A stretch of DNA of 49,960 nt, taken from positions 1 through 49,960 of the forward strand of contig JAQBNK010000094.1 of NCBI GenBank assembly GCA_028288595.1, given 5' to 3'. This DNA is from Chitinophagaceae bacterium. Lineage in GTDB: Bacteria > Bacteroidota > Bacteroidia > Chitinophagales > Chitinophagaceae. The notes under the pieces are model-generated. The model was not told the DNA's origin. It did no database searches and saw only the letters and a program-made list of their open reading frames with translations. The first letter of the stretch is position 1. Each line of letters starts with the position of its first letter. This document shows, one piece after another, positions 17,739 through 24,893 of this stretch. The translations under genes and the position numbers were made by a program.

Positions 17739-18569
17739 CTACCTATTGAGTGAATGAAGTTCTTTTAACAAGAGCTGAATGTTTTGCCCGCAGCGGTAAT
17801 GTGAACGCAATGCATTTTCAATCAGGTCAATTTTGTTGCCCACCACAAAACCTCTTTCGATCCTTTCTTCAATCATGATTCCAACCAAAAAATAATTGTA
17901 TGTATTCTTTTTTTTGCCCTCTACTGAGCACCAGATACCACCACCACTCCAGCCTTTTAGTTCCTTGAATCCGAAAGAAGACCTATCATTCTCAAAATAT
18001 CCCTGTTTGCGTCGATTGTATTCGAGGGTGATATTGTTGTCATAACAGAAACCAATCTTTTCAATTTTTTTATACTTCCTGGTATTGGTTAAATACCCAA
18101 AAGACTCGACTTGAAATTCTTTACTCTTTCGGGTTGTTTTTTTATTGATGAATCCGTAAAGCATGTACCACAGTTCTTCATCAAATTTGTGATTGAACCC
18201 TAAGCATTTGCCCGGTAAAAAAGAATAGCGGCTTTTCAGTTCCATGACTCGTGCACCCGATAAACGTATTAAGGTGAGGTCAATGCTATTGGAATTCTTA
18301 TCGATAAAGTGAACGTCCCTGGGTAACCTGACTGCGAATCCTTCTTCTGTTAATATAATAATGTCTTGCGGACTGATATTATCAAAGACGTGCTTGCAGG
18401 TAAGCAGAAAATGATTTTGGCCGTTTTTGATCAAAACGCCTGATGCCATTTGAACAGGATGGGGGATTTCAATTCGGATTTGGCCATCTTTTTTTAGTGG
18501 GTGGTAATACAATTGTACTGTGTATTTGGCAACCGGCATTTCTTCTTGATCCATTGAATGGCTTAGCAA
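17739..18569 (-). CDS. Trypsin-like serine peptidase, cytoplasmic
   Basis: A 276-residue protein with a recognisable chymotrypsin-fold triad: His60 in FLLTCKHVFD after the strand SGVLIKNG, Asp97 in SIDLTLIRL, and Ser208 in LKGWSGGGIW. There is no signal peptide or membrane anchor, so it should act in the cytoplasm. Alternative starts are residues 6 and 11. Stand-alone trypsin-like domains without a signal occur in phage-defence and conflict systems, where they cut a partner protein; no partner domain is fused here. The next gene on the strand is a small exported protein 33 nt downstream. Triad is seen; substrate unknown. Confidence 0.68.
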   Translation of the reverse strand: MLSHSMDQEEMPVAKYTVQLYYHPLKKDGQIRIEIPHPVQMASGVLIKNGQNHFLLTCKHVFDNISPQDIIILTEEGFAVRLPRDVHFIDKNSNSIDLTLIRLSGARVMELKSRYSFLPGKCLGFNHKFDEELWYMLYGFINKKTTRKSKEFQVESFGYLTNTRKYKKIEKIGFCYDNNITLEYNRRKQGYFENDRSSFGFKELKGWSGGGIWCSVEGKKKNTYNYFLVGIMIEERIERGFVVGNKIDLIENALRSHYRCGQNIQLLLKELHSLNR

Positions 18570-18734
18570 TGAATGAAGGTAAGTTTAACTCACAATATGT
18601 AAATAGGGAATGGCTACTTCATCCTTGCTCGTGGATCGGTCACACTAGATGTGGGGGGAGACTCCATTGTGTTAAGAGGGAAATGGATATTTCAAAAAAA
18701 AGACGTTGAACGGCGGCTGTTTATTATAGTTTAA

Positions 18735-18802
18735 TTATACTATAAAAGTAAATTATTGTATATTTATACTATAATCGCTAAAAATTGTATATTTGTACTA
18801 TA
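18735..18802 (+). promoter_or_regulatory. Three phased repeats in the satD promoter
   Basis: TTRTACTATA occurs at 18735-18744, 18764-18773 and 18793-18802, exactly 29 bp apart. Copies 2 and 3 are part of longer 18-bp repeats (TTGTATATTTRTACTATA at 18756-18773 and 18785-18802). The third copy contains TATATTTG (18788-18795), a good fit to the Bacteroidota -7 box, ending 9 nt before the start codon. The repeats are probably binding sites for a regulator that would cover the promoter. Confidence 0.55.
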
Positions 18803-18804
18803 TT

Positions 18805-19419
18805 ATGAACGCCGTTATAACAGCTGATATTATCGGTTCAACCAAATTGTCTGTAAGCACTGATCGAAATCTCAAACGAAATTTGGAGAAGGTTCTTACA
18901 GGTACGCAGTATGAGTTTTACAGGGGCGACAGTATGCAAATTTATATCGAAGATGCTGCCTTTGCTTTTCCTTTACTGCTGAAATTAAGAACAGCTTGTA
19001 TGCGTACGGAATATCCGGACGCGGACAGCCCGATCGATCTGCGGGCAGGTATAGGGATTGGTGAGGCTGCAGTTAAAAAGAACGGCCGGGTTACTAACGG
19101 GACAGGAAGAGCTTTTGTGTTATCCGGGAGAGGATTTGATACTTTGCAGGGCCCGATCCGGACATTTATTGAGTGTGATGATGCAAAGACAAAACTCTCC
19201 ATGGGCTTGCTGTCGACATTCACTGATCACTTGTTTTCATCACTGACACAGAAACAGGCGGAGGTACTGTTTGAACTTTTGGAAGGAAAAACGCAAACAG
19301 CGGTCGCGCGTAAACTTAAAAAATCCCAGCCTACAATTCATCAGTTTGCAACTGCGGCCAATTGGAACATGATACGTTTGTTGCCTGAATATTTTGATCA
19401 AATGATAAACCGAGGCTAA
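18805..19419 (+). CDS. SatD family protein
   Basis: A 204-residue protein started at the ATG at 18805, which gives the conserved MNAVITADIIGSTKLS. The N-terminal two thirds resemble the SatD family, with similarity in layout to nucleotidyl-cyclase-like folds (YRGDSMQIYIED, DLRAGIGIGEA). The C-terminal part, QKQAEVLFELLEGKTQTAVARKLKKSQPTIHQF, is a helix-turn-helix of the kind that ends such proteins, so DNA or RNA binding is likely. SatD genes are often next to a DUF3307 gene; none is present here. The promoter holds three phased repeats, suggesting tight control, perhaps by its own product. Confidence 0.75.
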   Translation: MNAVITADIIGSTKLSVSTDRNLKRNLEKVLTGTQYEFYRGDSMQIYIEDAAFAFPLLLKLRTACMRTEYPDADSPIDLRAGIGIGEAAVKKNGRVTNGTGRAFVLSGRGFDTLQGPIRTFIECDDAKTKLSMGLLSTFTDHLFSSLTQKQAEVLFELLEGKTQTAVARKLKKSQPTIHQFATAANWNMIRLLPEYFDQMINRG

Positions 19420-19804
19420 AACAGAATATCTGCTGCTGGGAAGTTTGTTGAGGTCTGGCTGAAATAATTAAAACACCGAAGTCAAACGTTACTATTTGCG
19501 CTAAATACAACGGATTCCCCTTACAACTCCTTTCCTTACTTCCCTTTCTCCATCTTTCTTCATTGTACTATGCTTAAACGCTTTCCGGCTCCGGGCGTGA
19601 GGAGGAGGCGTGCGGTGAATGTGTCGCAGGTCATTTGCGCGGGCAGGTGTGCTGCAGGAAAAGGTGGGTTGTCACGTGCGGTGCGCGTAAAAACACGTGC
19701 ACTGCCAGAGCCCACGGGCCCCTTATTTTACTGACACGTGCGCCTAAGTAATTTACCGGCCGCTGCCGAATTTTATTTATCTTGAAAAACATCACTACCT
19801 GCTT
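19420..19804. other. Gene-free stretch with GC-rich segment
   Basis: No coding frame is supported. The part 19580-19760 is notably GC-rich compared with its surroundings and contains the GTTGTCACGTGCG copy listed separately. Nothing else is recognised. Confidence 0.5.
19668..19695 (+). repeat. Copy A of a GTTGTCACGTGCG repeat
   Basis: GTTGTCACGTGCG at 19668-19680 followed by an imperfect CGTAAAAACAC. A second copy in the same orientation lies at 21575-21604, the pair bracketing the nuclease/ImmA gene pair. Confidence 0.45.
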
Positions 19805-20184
19805 ATGGAAAAGACAATTCACCAGCGCCGAAACATCAAAAGACTCCGCGAAATGCTCGGCATCAAACAGAAGCGCTGGCCCTTGAGTTAGGCGGATCAC
19901 TTTCCAATATATGCTCAACTAACGTCTGTTTCTCCATAAATTATCTTCTTTTAGATATCATAGATTCGAATGCAATTGTTATACTCCATAGAAATAATGC
20001 CATTGTAGATCACGCCATAGTTGATACCGTTTCCTTTTCGGTACAAACCCATCAACTGCGCCGAACCACCGACAATACTTATCGCGGATATTACTTAACC
20101 AATCGGTACGAAGTATTGATACATTCTGAAAATTATTGCACAGTGAGCCGTCTTATTCCGCCTGGTGAGCTAATAACCATTTAA
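19805..20184 (+). pseudogene. Frameshifted XRE-type gene with unknown C-terminal region
   Basis: An ATG at 19805 opens a typical small XRE start (EKTIHQRRNIKRLREMLGIKQ) that stops at 19889. In the -1 frame, the sequence continues the helix-turn-helix as EALALELGGS from 19870 and stays open without a stop to TAA at 20182-20184. One missing base near 19869 would join them into about 126 residues. The continuation (LTNRYEVLIHSENYCTVSRL near its end) is not recognised. The tail overlaps the 3' end of the nuclease gene on the other strand by 32 nt. It may be a decayed regulator, a sequencing error, or a frameshifted gene. Confidence 0.5.
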
Positions 20185-20755
20185 AATAATCCGGCAAACT
20201 CGTATATGCGTCTGAACCATTTAATACAAATGTATTTTTCTGCGTGCTCACAAAATTCTCAGTGACCATCGCATTTAATACATCAGAAGATTCGCCTGTC
20301 TGCACAGACGCATGTAGATAAGGGCTTGTCCGCTCCACGAACCATTGCAGTGAATCATCCGGCAAAATTCGGACTACTGCAATGTTGGAATTCATGGCAA
20401 AAATCAGTGCACCCTGTTCCAAGCTTGATGTTGAAAAGAACATGCATTTTACATTGAGCCCGGTCACCTGTTCGGCTTTTTTGGCAAATTCCTCCAGGTC
20501 GTTGACAGGTATCTTACCAGAATAGTCTTTGCATTCGATCAATACATACAGGGAAGTCGAAACAGCATCGGTACGCCTGCACTCAATGGCTATATCAAAA
20601 ACAATTTCGCCGTCCCTTTTAGAAGAGTAATAACCACGCTTCAGAAAGATTTCCGATGCTTTAAATGCGAAATAAGTAGGATCGTTATCGATAATCCCTT
20701 TTAGTAGTTCAAACACCCTGATCTCAAAAGCAGTTCCCCTGGCGGTCGTGTTCAT
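20153..20755 (-). CDS. Restriction-endonuclease-like protein (Mrr-type PD-(D/E)xK)
   Basis: A 200-residue protein with the core of a PD-(D/E)xK nuclease: Glu11 in GTAFEIRVFELL, Asp54 in FDIAIEC and Glu74-Cys-Lys76 in LIECKDYSGKI, followed by the helix LEEFAKKAEQVTG typical of the Mrr catalytic domain. The last 70 residues (after about 130) show no known domain. It is divergent from an ImmA/IrrE protease gene with only 40 nt between them, which suggests joint control. Likely role is cleavage of foreign or modified DNA; a toxin role in a three-part system is also possible. Confidence 0.75.
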   Translation of the reverse strand: MNTTARGTAFEIRVFELLKGIIDNDPTYFAFKASEIFLKRGYYSSKRDGEIVFDIAIECRRTDAVSTSLYVLIECKDYSGKIPVNDLEEFAKKAEQVTGLNVKCMFFSTSSLEQGALIFAMNSNIAVVRILPDDSLQWFVERTSPYLHASVQTGESSDVLNAMVTENFVSTQKNTFVLNGSDAYTSLPDYFKWLLAHQAE

Positions 20756-20771
20756 GTAGCTAAATATTGTA

Positions 20772-20781
20772 GTAAATTTAC
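20772..20781. promoter_or_regulatory. Short palindrome in the shared promoter region
   Basis: GTAAATTTAC is a perfect 10-bp palindrome within the 40-nt gap between the divergent nuclease and ImmA/IrrE genes, placed so that one bound regulator could affect both. Confidence 0.35.
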
Positions 20782-20795
20782 ATAAATGAGCTTAC

Positions 20796-21527
20796 ATGAT
20801 TGCCAAGGGATTGGAACGACTGTCGGGCGAGACCATTGATGAGCGTGCAACCAAATTATTGATGCATTTCAAGGAAAACTATTTTCAGTTCATTCGGCCG
20901 ACATATGTAAGGGATATTGCCACCTTTTTGCACGAAAAGCACAAGATCGAGTTTGATTTTACCGCCACACTTGGGTTTGGAGCCGACGGAGGAAAGATCA
21001 TTGGTGCTTTCAACCCAGTCAAAAAGATCATACTCATTGATGCTTCGCTTTCATCAGACGAATCGAAATTCAATTTTACTTTGGCGCATGAATTTGGACA
21101 TCTATCCTTACATCGAAATATTAAACTGATCTATGAACCTGAGGATGATAAGAACGGTTCAGATACACTGGCTTTAAAAGAAAAATGCAGAACAGACGGT
21201 GACTGGATGGAATGGCAGGCCAATAGGTATGCTGCAGCCTTGTTACTTCCCAAGACGATGTTAGAACAGAAGCTGGCAAGAATACAAGTAGACATGGGTA
21301 TTTCCAGACTGGGACATATCATCATCAACCAGCATCCCTCCAGCTACTCGGATTATTCCCAGATTGTCGCCAGCTTAAGCGATTATTTCAAAGTTTCAAT
21401 AACCGCCGTTCAGATTCGATTAAAGAACCTTGGCTTTGTAACCGATCATCGTGTTCGAAAAATGGCCGCAACAGATTGGCTGGAAGCATTGAAACCACAG
21501 CAACCGGAAGAGGATATTCCTTTCTGA
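20796..21527 (+). CDS. ImmA/IrrE family metallo-endopeptidase
   Basis: A 243-residue zinc protease with HEFGH at residues 98-102 inside LAHEFGHLSLH, and EWQANRYAAALLLPK about 45 residues later, whose Glu is the usual third ligand. ImmA/IrrE enzymes cut XRE-type repressors to release mobile-element or stress genes. The C-terminal 50 residues are helical (SDYFKVSITAVQIRLKNLG), as in other members. It is divergent from the PD-(D/E)xK gene. The frameshifted XRE gene nearby could be the remains of its target repressor. No fused helix-turn-helix is seen. Confidence 0.9.
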   Translation: MIAKGLERLSGETIDERATKLLMHFKENYFQFIRPTYVRDIATFLHEKHKIEFDFTATLGFGADGGKIIGAFNPVKKIILIDASLSSDESKFNFTLAHEFGHLSLHRNIKLIYEPEDDKNGSDTLALKEKCRTDGDWMEWQANRYAAALLLPKTMLEQKLARIQVDMGISRLGHIIINQHPSSYSDYSQIVASLSDYFKVSITAVQIRLKNLGFVTDHRVRKMAATDWLEALKPQQPEEDIPF

Positions 21528-21574
21528 AAATAAAAGTTGTACAATGGTAAAATAACAGCTTGTTAGGAAGGGTT

Positions 21575-21604
21575 GTTGTCACGTGCGGGTTCGTAAAAAA
21601 CACA
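21575..21604 (+). repeat. Copy B of a GTTGTCACGTGCG repeat
   Basis: GTTGTCACGTGCG at 21575-21587, followed by CGTAAAAAACAC. It shares 13 identical bases plus the A-run segment with copy A at 19668. Confidence 0.45.
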
Positions 21605-21632
21605 TAGGGATGCTAGACCACAGGCATTAATA

Positions 21633-22088
21633 TTACTCACCCACCTTTTCAATTATTTCACTAAATGTATTTTTCAACAGTGACTGCAAGGCTTTGATCC
21701 GTCCAGATAATTCAATCATTTCCTGAGTATTTGTAATGGTCGATTTAACCATCCTTTCATCGATCCTTCTGGGCATGAGCAAACTGAAAAGTCTTGTTTC
21801 GTCAACTGTATCATTAGGGAAAATTATTTTTATTTCAGGAATAATAAGAGACGCACAACCAAATAATTTATAGGTATGATGTGTTTTGGAAATTTCATTC
21901 ATAAGCGATGATGTAACCGCTTTCAAAGTAAATTCCGTTGAAAGACGCAAGTGCAAAAGCACATGAGCAGGATCGTTACTTTCAAGCGAAGCATTTGTTA
22001 CATATTCTTCAGCCTGCCCAATCCACCAGTTAAATTTTTGAATAGCTTTTTCTTTGGACGGTATATTGATGTGCTCACGGGATGCCAT
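21633..22088 (-). CDS. HEPN-domain protein
   Basis: A 151-residue all-helical protein. The stretch KFNWWIGQAEEYVTNASL, then PAHVLLHLRLSTEFTLKAV, then SKTHHTYKLFGCASLIIPE follows the HEPN helical bundle (the RLSTEFTLKA helix corresponds to the qaaEkalKA helix of PF05168, and THHTYKL to its tHdL motif). The Rx4-6H motif of toxic HEPN RNases is not obvious, so ligand or partner binding is as likely as RNA cleavage. It is the last gene of a four-gene operon; its ATG shares one base with the stop of the upstream gene (TAATG). Confidence 0.65.
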   Translation of the reverse strand: MASREHINIPSKEKAIQKFNWWIGQAEEYVTNASLESNDPAHVLLHLRLSTEFTLKAVTSSLMNEISKTHHTYKLFGCASLIIPEIKIIFPNDTVDETRLFSLLMPRRIDERMVKSTITNTQEMIELSGRIKALQSLLKNTFSEIIEKVGE

Positions 22089-22711
22089 TAAACTTTGTTT
22101 GGTGATTTTCGCCTGATGTAAATCAGGTGAGACGCCTCAATCAATTTTTGCAAATGTTGGTGCAGGTATAGTAGGTTGATGTGTTTGTCTTCAGCATAGC
22201 AGGTCTCTTTACGTAGCCCGTGATCCTTAACGTCCCTTAAACAATCTCGCCAATCACCAAGATTTTCCTGTTTAAAAAAAGTCTTAAACACTTTATAAGG
22301 GTTTAGAAATTCCTTTCGGGACAGGTACCGCGGAAAAAAATCCCACAAAGAAGAATGCTGGTTCCATCCGTTATAAGAGGAGGTGTCAGGCAAAGTTTCT
22401 GCATAGAGATCTGTTTTTATTATGACGCTTGAATCCCTGGAGATTACTTCTTTGTATCGAGCCAGTATGATATTCGCAGCTTCGATCAATCTTACCAGAC
22501 CATCATAGGAAAATAGCATGTCTGTAGCAGGGCCGTCTTTATAAATAAAAGGACTGCCTGCTGCCATTAACAGGTTTGTAATGTACCTGCGGTGCGATTT
22601 AAGCGAGTTGATATTGAAGTATTCATCAATTACCAGGTGTGGATTTTCAATCTCCTGTTCATATAAATTGTAGGGTGAAAGATCAGTTTTAGAATGTTCA
22701 CCGTATGGCAT
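22088..22711 (-). CDS. Protein with two copies of an unrecognised ~75-residue module
   Basis: A 207-residue protein made of two similar halves. Each begins with a YEQEIENPHLVIDEYF-like or SRKEFLNPYKVFKTFF-like start, continues with an R-rich helix (LGDWRDCLRDV in the second), and closes with a helix such as LVRLIEAANIILAR or LQKLIEASHLIYIR. The same module occurs in the two genes upstream. No known family is recognised. The gene is 11 nt after the upstream gene and one base overlaps the next, so it is translated as part of the operon. No catalytic residues or signal peptide are seen. Confidence 0.6.
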   Translation of the reverse strand: MPYGEHSKTDLSPYNLYEQEIENPHLVIDEYFNINSLKSHRRYITNLLMAAGSPFIYKDGPATDMLFSYDGLVRLIEAANIILARYKEVISRDSSVIIKTDLYAETLPDTSSYNGWNQHSSLWDFFPRYLSRKEFLNPYKVFKTFFKQENLGDWRDCLRDVKDHGLRKETCYAEDKHINLLYLHQHLQKLIEASHLIYIRRKSPNKV

Positions 22712-22722
22712 AAAAAAGAATT

Positions 22723-23274
22723 TTAAGATTTTTTACTTTGTTCAATTGCAAGGATAACGTTCATGGTATCGATCAGCTTAAACAGATGCTCAGTAACGGG
22801 AAAGATTTCCTCGGGGTTCTCATCCTGCGCAATGGAATCATTTGAAAGCGCCATTCCCAACCAGCGGTGCAATTCCTCATACCATGCTGTTATTGTTTTG
22901 TATTTAAAAAAACTCCTGAGCACCCTGTAAGGAAAACACATTTCTTCAAGCGTCAGGTTCATTGGAAAATCTTCCAGGTCTTTTGTTCTTTTTTCCAATA
23001 TGCGTATTAGATCAAAAGCGTCTTCAAATTCGTCGTCCTCGTCTTTGACATTGTTTTTTTTACGCTCCTGTATTATTTCCCTGGCGATTGCAATAAGTTC
23101 TTTCAGGTGGTCATAGAAAAATAAAAGATTGCCTGGTGAGCCCTGGTTCCATTTATACTCTTCTGACATGGCCGAGTCGATCCATCTTTGCAGGTCCTGT
23201 CTTGCTCCATGCAGGTGCCAGATTTCAAAAAACTGCTTAATGACAGTAAAAGGATATTTCAAAGTCTTACCCAT
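22723..23274 (-). CDS. Protein with two divergent copies of the same ~75-residue module
   Basis: A 183-residue protein. Residues 6-70 (YPFTVIKQFFEIWHLHGARQ to LKELIAIAREIIQER) and about 104-180 (LTLEEMCFPYRVLRSFFKYK to LFKLIDTMNVILA) are two copies of the repeated module. They are joined by an acidic linker (KDEDDEFEDAFD), which is rich enough in Asp/Glu to be flexible. The copies are the most divergent of the five. The start overlaps the end of the upstream gene by 8 nt. Function unknown; an adaptor or scaffold role for the HEPN proteins is an inference. Confidence 0.58.
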   Translation of the reverse strand: MGKTLKYPFTVIKQFFEIWHLHGARQDLQRWIDSAMSEEYKWNQGSPGNLLFFYDHLKELIAIAREIIQERKKNNVKDEDDEFEDAFDLIRILEKRTKDLEDFPMNLTLEEMCFPYRVLRSFFKYKTITAWYEELHRWLGMALSNDSIAQDENPEEIFPVTEHLFKLIDTMNVILAIEQSKKS

Positions 23275-24406
23275 CCTTTAAAGCTTTAAATTCTTCCATC
23301 TTGGCATCGAATTCTTTTACCGCTTTTTGCAATAACAGTTTTATTCGTTCCAATAATGTTTGAAGAGTATTATCAGAAGGTGTGAACCCTTCGAAATAAC
23401 GTGCTTTGATATAAGATTTTTGAAGCGCATCAAAAATCTCGGATTCCTCTTTTGTATTATTTGGGAACAGATCACCTAAAGCGGGAACGTAGCGGCGTAT
23501 ATTAACCATATAAATCTCAAGGTCATGAACCGAGGGATCTACGCCCATAAATGCTAATAACAAAGAGCGAAGCGTGAGTTCAACGGACTGGTGCAGCATA
23601 AAACAGGCAAATGCATTTTCTTTTTTTTCATAGTAAAAAGATGCGCCTTCATAAAACGATTCTGCTTTTTGCAAGCCTTTCAAAAAAACCTGTCTTGCGT
23701 TATTAATTAAGTGTTTTACCGGCACAAAATCGAAGGAGGGCAAAGGTGTTGTTCCATCATCAAAGAGTAGTTTTTCCTTTTTACACGCAAGACTATAAAA
23801 AAGATGACCCTTCGAAAGCAGTTCGTATACTCTTCCGGCCTTAACAAGTTGAAGCGAAAGTTCGGCTTGACCCTTGAGAATATCTTTAATAAACCTTTCA
23901 TGCTCTTCAAACTTGTTGCGGTTGGTTGATGGCAGAAGGATAAGTAAATCATAAAAAGGCAGTTGTTCGCTGCCATCTGCAATTGTTTTATCACGAAGCA
24001 GGAATATTTTTTCAGCCGAAGTGATCGCGAGAATTTTCTTTGTGATCTTTTTCAGTTGCGGCTTTTCAAAAAGTAAAGCATTGGTTGTTACACTTTCGTG
24101 AAGCGTTTTTTTGTTTACTATTCTTGTGAGCGCAGAACCATTCTTCCGGTCATGGATGATGTGCGCGGCCTCAATCAATCTTTCTACTTGTTCATAAAAA
24201 GAAAATATCCTGTGGCGACTTCTATCACTGGGGTTTTCATTAAAGTCACCGGTAACTGTTGCTCTCAAAGAGTCTCGGAGTATATCACGGAACTGTGGTA
24301 AATGGGCATAATCAAAAAAAGAATCCAGGGCCTGATAGGGATTTTCGATCTCTTCTTTGGTTAGGTGGCGGGGTGCTAAATCTGCTTTGCTGAATTCAAT
24401 AGACAT
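23267..24406 (-). CDS. Module + degenerate nucleotidyltransferase + HEPN fusion protein
   Basis: A 379-residue protein (start at the ATG complementary to 24404-24406; one three codons earlier is possible). Residues about 12-85 are one copy of the repeated module (LTKEEIENPYQALDSFFDY to VERLIEAAHIIHDRK). The middle, about 115-230, looks like a Pol-beta-type nucleotidyltransferase with strand FYDLLILLPS, but the GSxxRG-type signature is missing, so it is probably inactive. Residues about 245-375 are a HEPN bundle (SVELTLRSLLLAF, then VHDLEIY). It is the first gene of the operon, starting just after a palindrome-rich region shared with a divergent XRE gene. Confidence 0.68.
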   Translation of the reverse strand: MSIEFSKADLAPRHLTKEEIENPYQALDSFFDYAHLPQFRDILRDSLRATVTGDFNENPSDRSRHRIFSFYEQVERLIEAAHIIHDRKNGSALTRIVNKKTLHESVTTNALLFEKPQLKKITKKILAITSAEKIFLLRDKTIADGSEQLPFYDLLILLPSTNRNKFEEHERFIKDILKGQAELSLQLVKAGRVYELLSKGHLFYSLACKKEKLLFDDGTTPLPSFDFVPVKHLINNARQVFLKGLQKAESFYEGASFYYEKKENAFACFMLHQSVELTLRSLLLAFMGVDPSVHDLEIYMVNIRRYVPALGDLFPNNTKEESEIFDALQKSYIKARYFEGFTPSDNTLQTLLERIKLLLQKAVKEFDAKMEEFKALKDG

Positions 24407-24426
24407 GCAACACATTTGTATAAAAA

Positions 24427-24464
24427 TACAAGTTGTAATTGTATTAATACAAATATAAATTGTA
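24427..24464. promoter_or_regulatory. Cluster of TACAA/TTGTA palindromes between divergent genes
   Basis: TACAAGTTGTA (24427-24437), TTGTATTAATACAA (24439-24452, perfect) and TACAA-N7-TTGTA (24448-24464) lie back to back, 20 nt from the HEPN operon start and 65 nt from the XRE gene. This is a likely binding array for the XRE protein, controlling both directions. Confidence 0.6.
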
Positions 24465-24529
24465 AATAGATGTAACTATCTGACTTTCAAAAGTTAAATA
24501 AGGTGCTTGTATTATTTTTGATTTTATAC

Positions 24530-24736
24530 ATGGATAAAATCAATCGCATAAAAGAAGTATTAGTTACAAAGGATGTTGCCCAAAAAGAACTGGCAAAAAA
24601 GATGGGACGTAGCGCAAATACGATTGCTTCGATTTGCAATAATAAGACGCAACCTCATCTGCGAGATTTAAAAAAGATTGCGAAAATTCTCGATGTGGAT
24701 ATTAGAGAATTGCTGGTGCCTACAAAAAGCACTTGA
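24530..24736 (+). CDS. Small XRE regulator (controller-protein type)
   Basis: A 68-residue protein started at the ATG at 24530 (an upstream in-frame start would add a hydrophobic leader with no role). The helix-turn-helix covers AQKELAKKMGRSANTIASICNN, followed by LRDLKKIAKILDVDIRELL, the usual XRE layout, and ends in PTKST. Its size is that of control proteins of restriction systems. It faces away from the HEPN operon across a palindrome cluster, and the HNH nuclease gene lies 157 nt downstream on the same strand, so it could regulate either or both. Confidence 0.82.
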   Translation: MDKINRIKEVLVTKDVAQKELAKKMGRSANTIASICNNKTQPHLRDLKKIAKILDVDIRELLVPTKST

Positions 24737-24893
24737 ATTTTTGAATCGGATTATTCGAAAGTTGTTATCAGGTAACAATCTTGACAGGGGTGCTTTAAAA
24801 TTAAGAGCAATTACAATTAAATGATGCAGGACAAAGGAAAGCGTTTTGCCAGCAGGTGATACCGCATTCGATACACCAAAATATAAATTTAAC

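Noticed and set aside
18443-18709. 88-codon plus-strand frame overlapping the trypsin-like gene start.
   Set aside because: Most of it is antisense to the protease N-terminus and its composition is not protein-like.
18606-18732. A start-less open frame of about 43 codons reading VTLDVGGDSIVLRGKWIFQ.
   Set aside because: No start, no recognised family, and too short to separate from chance.
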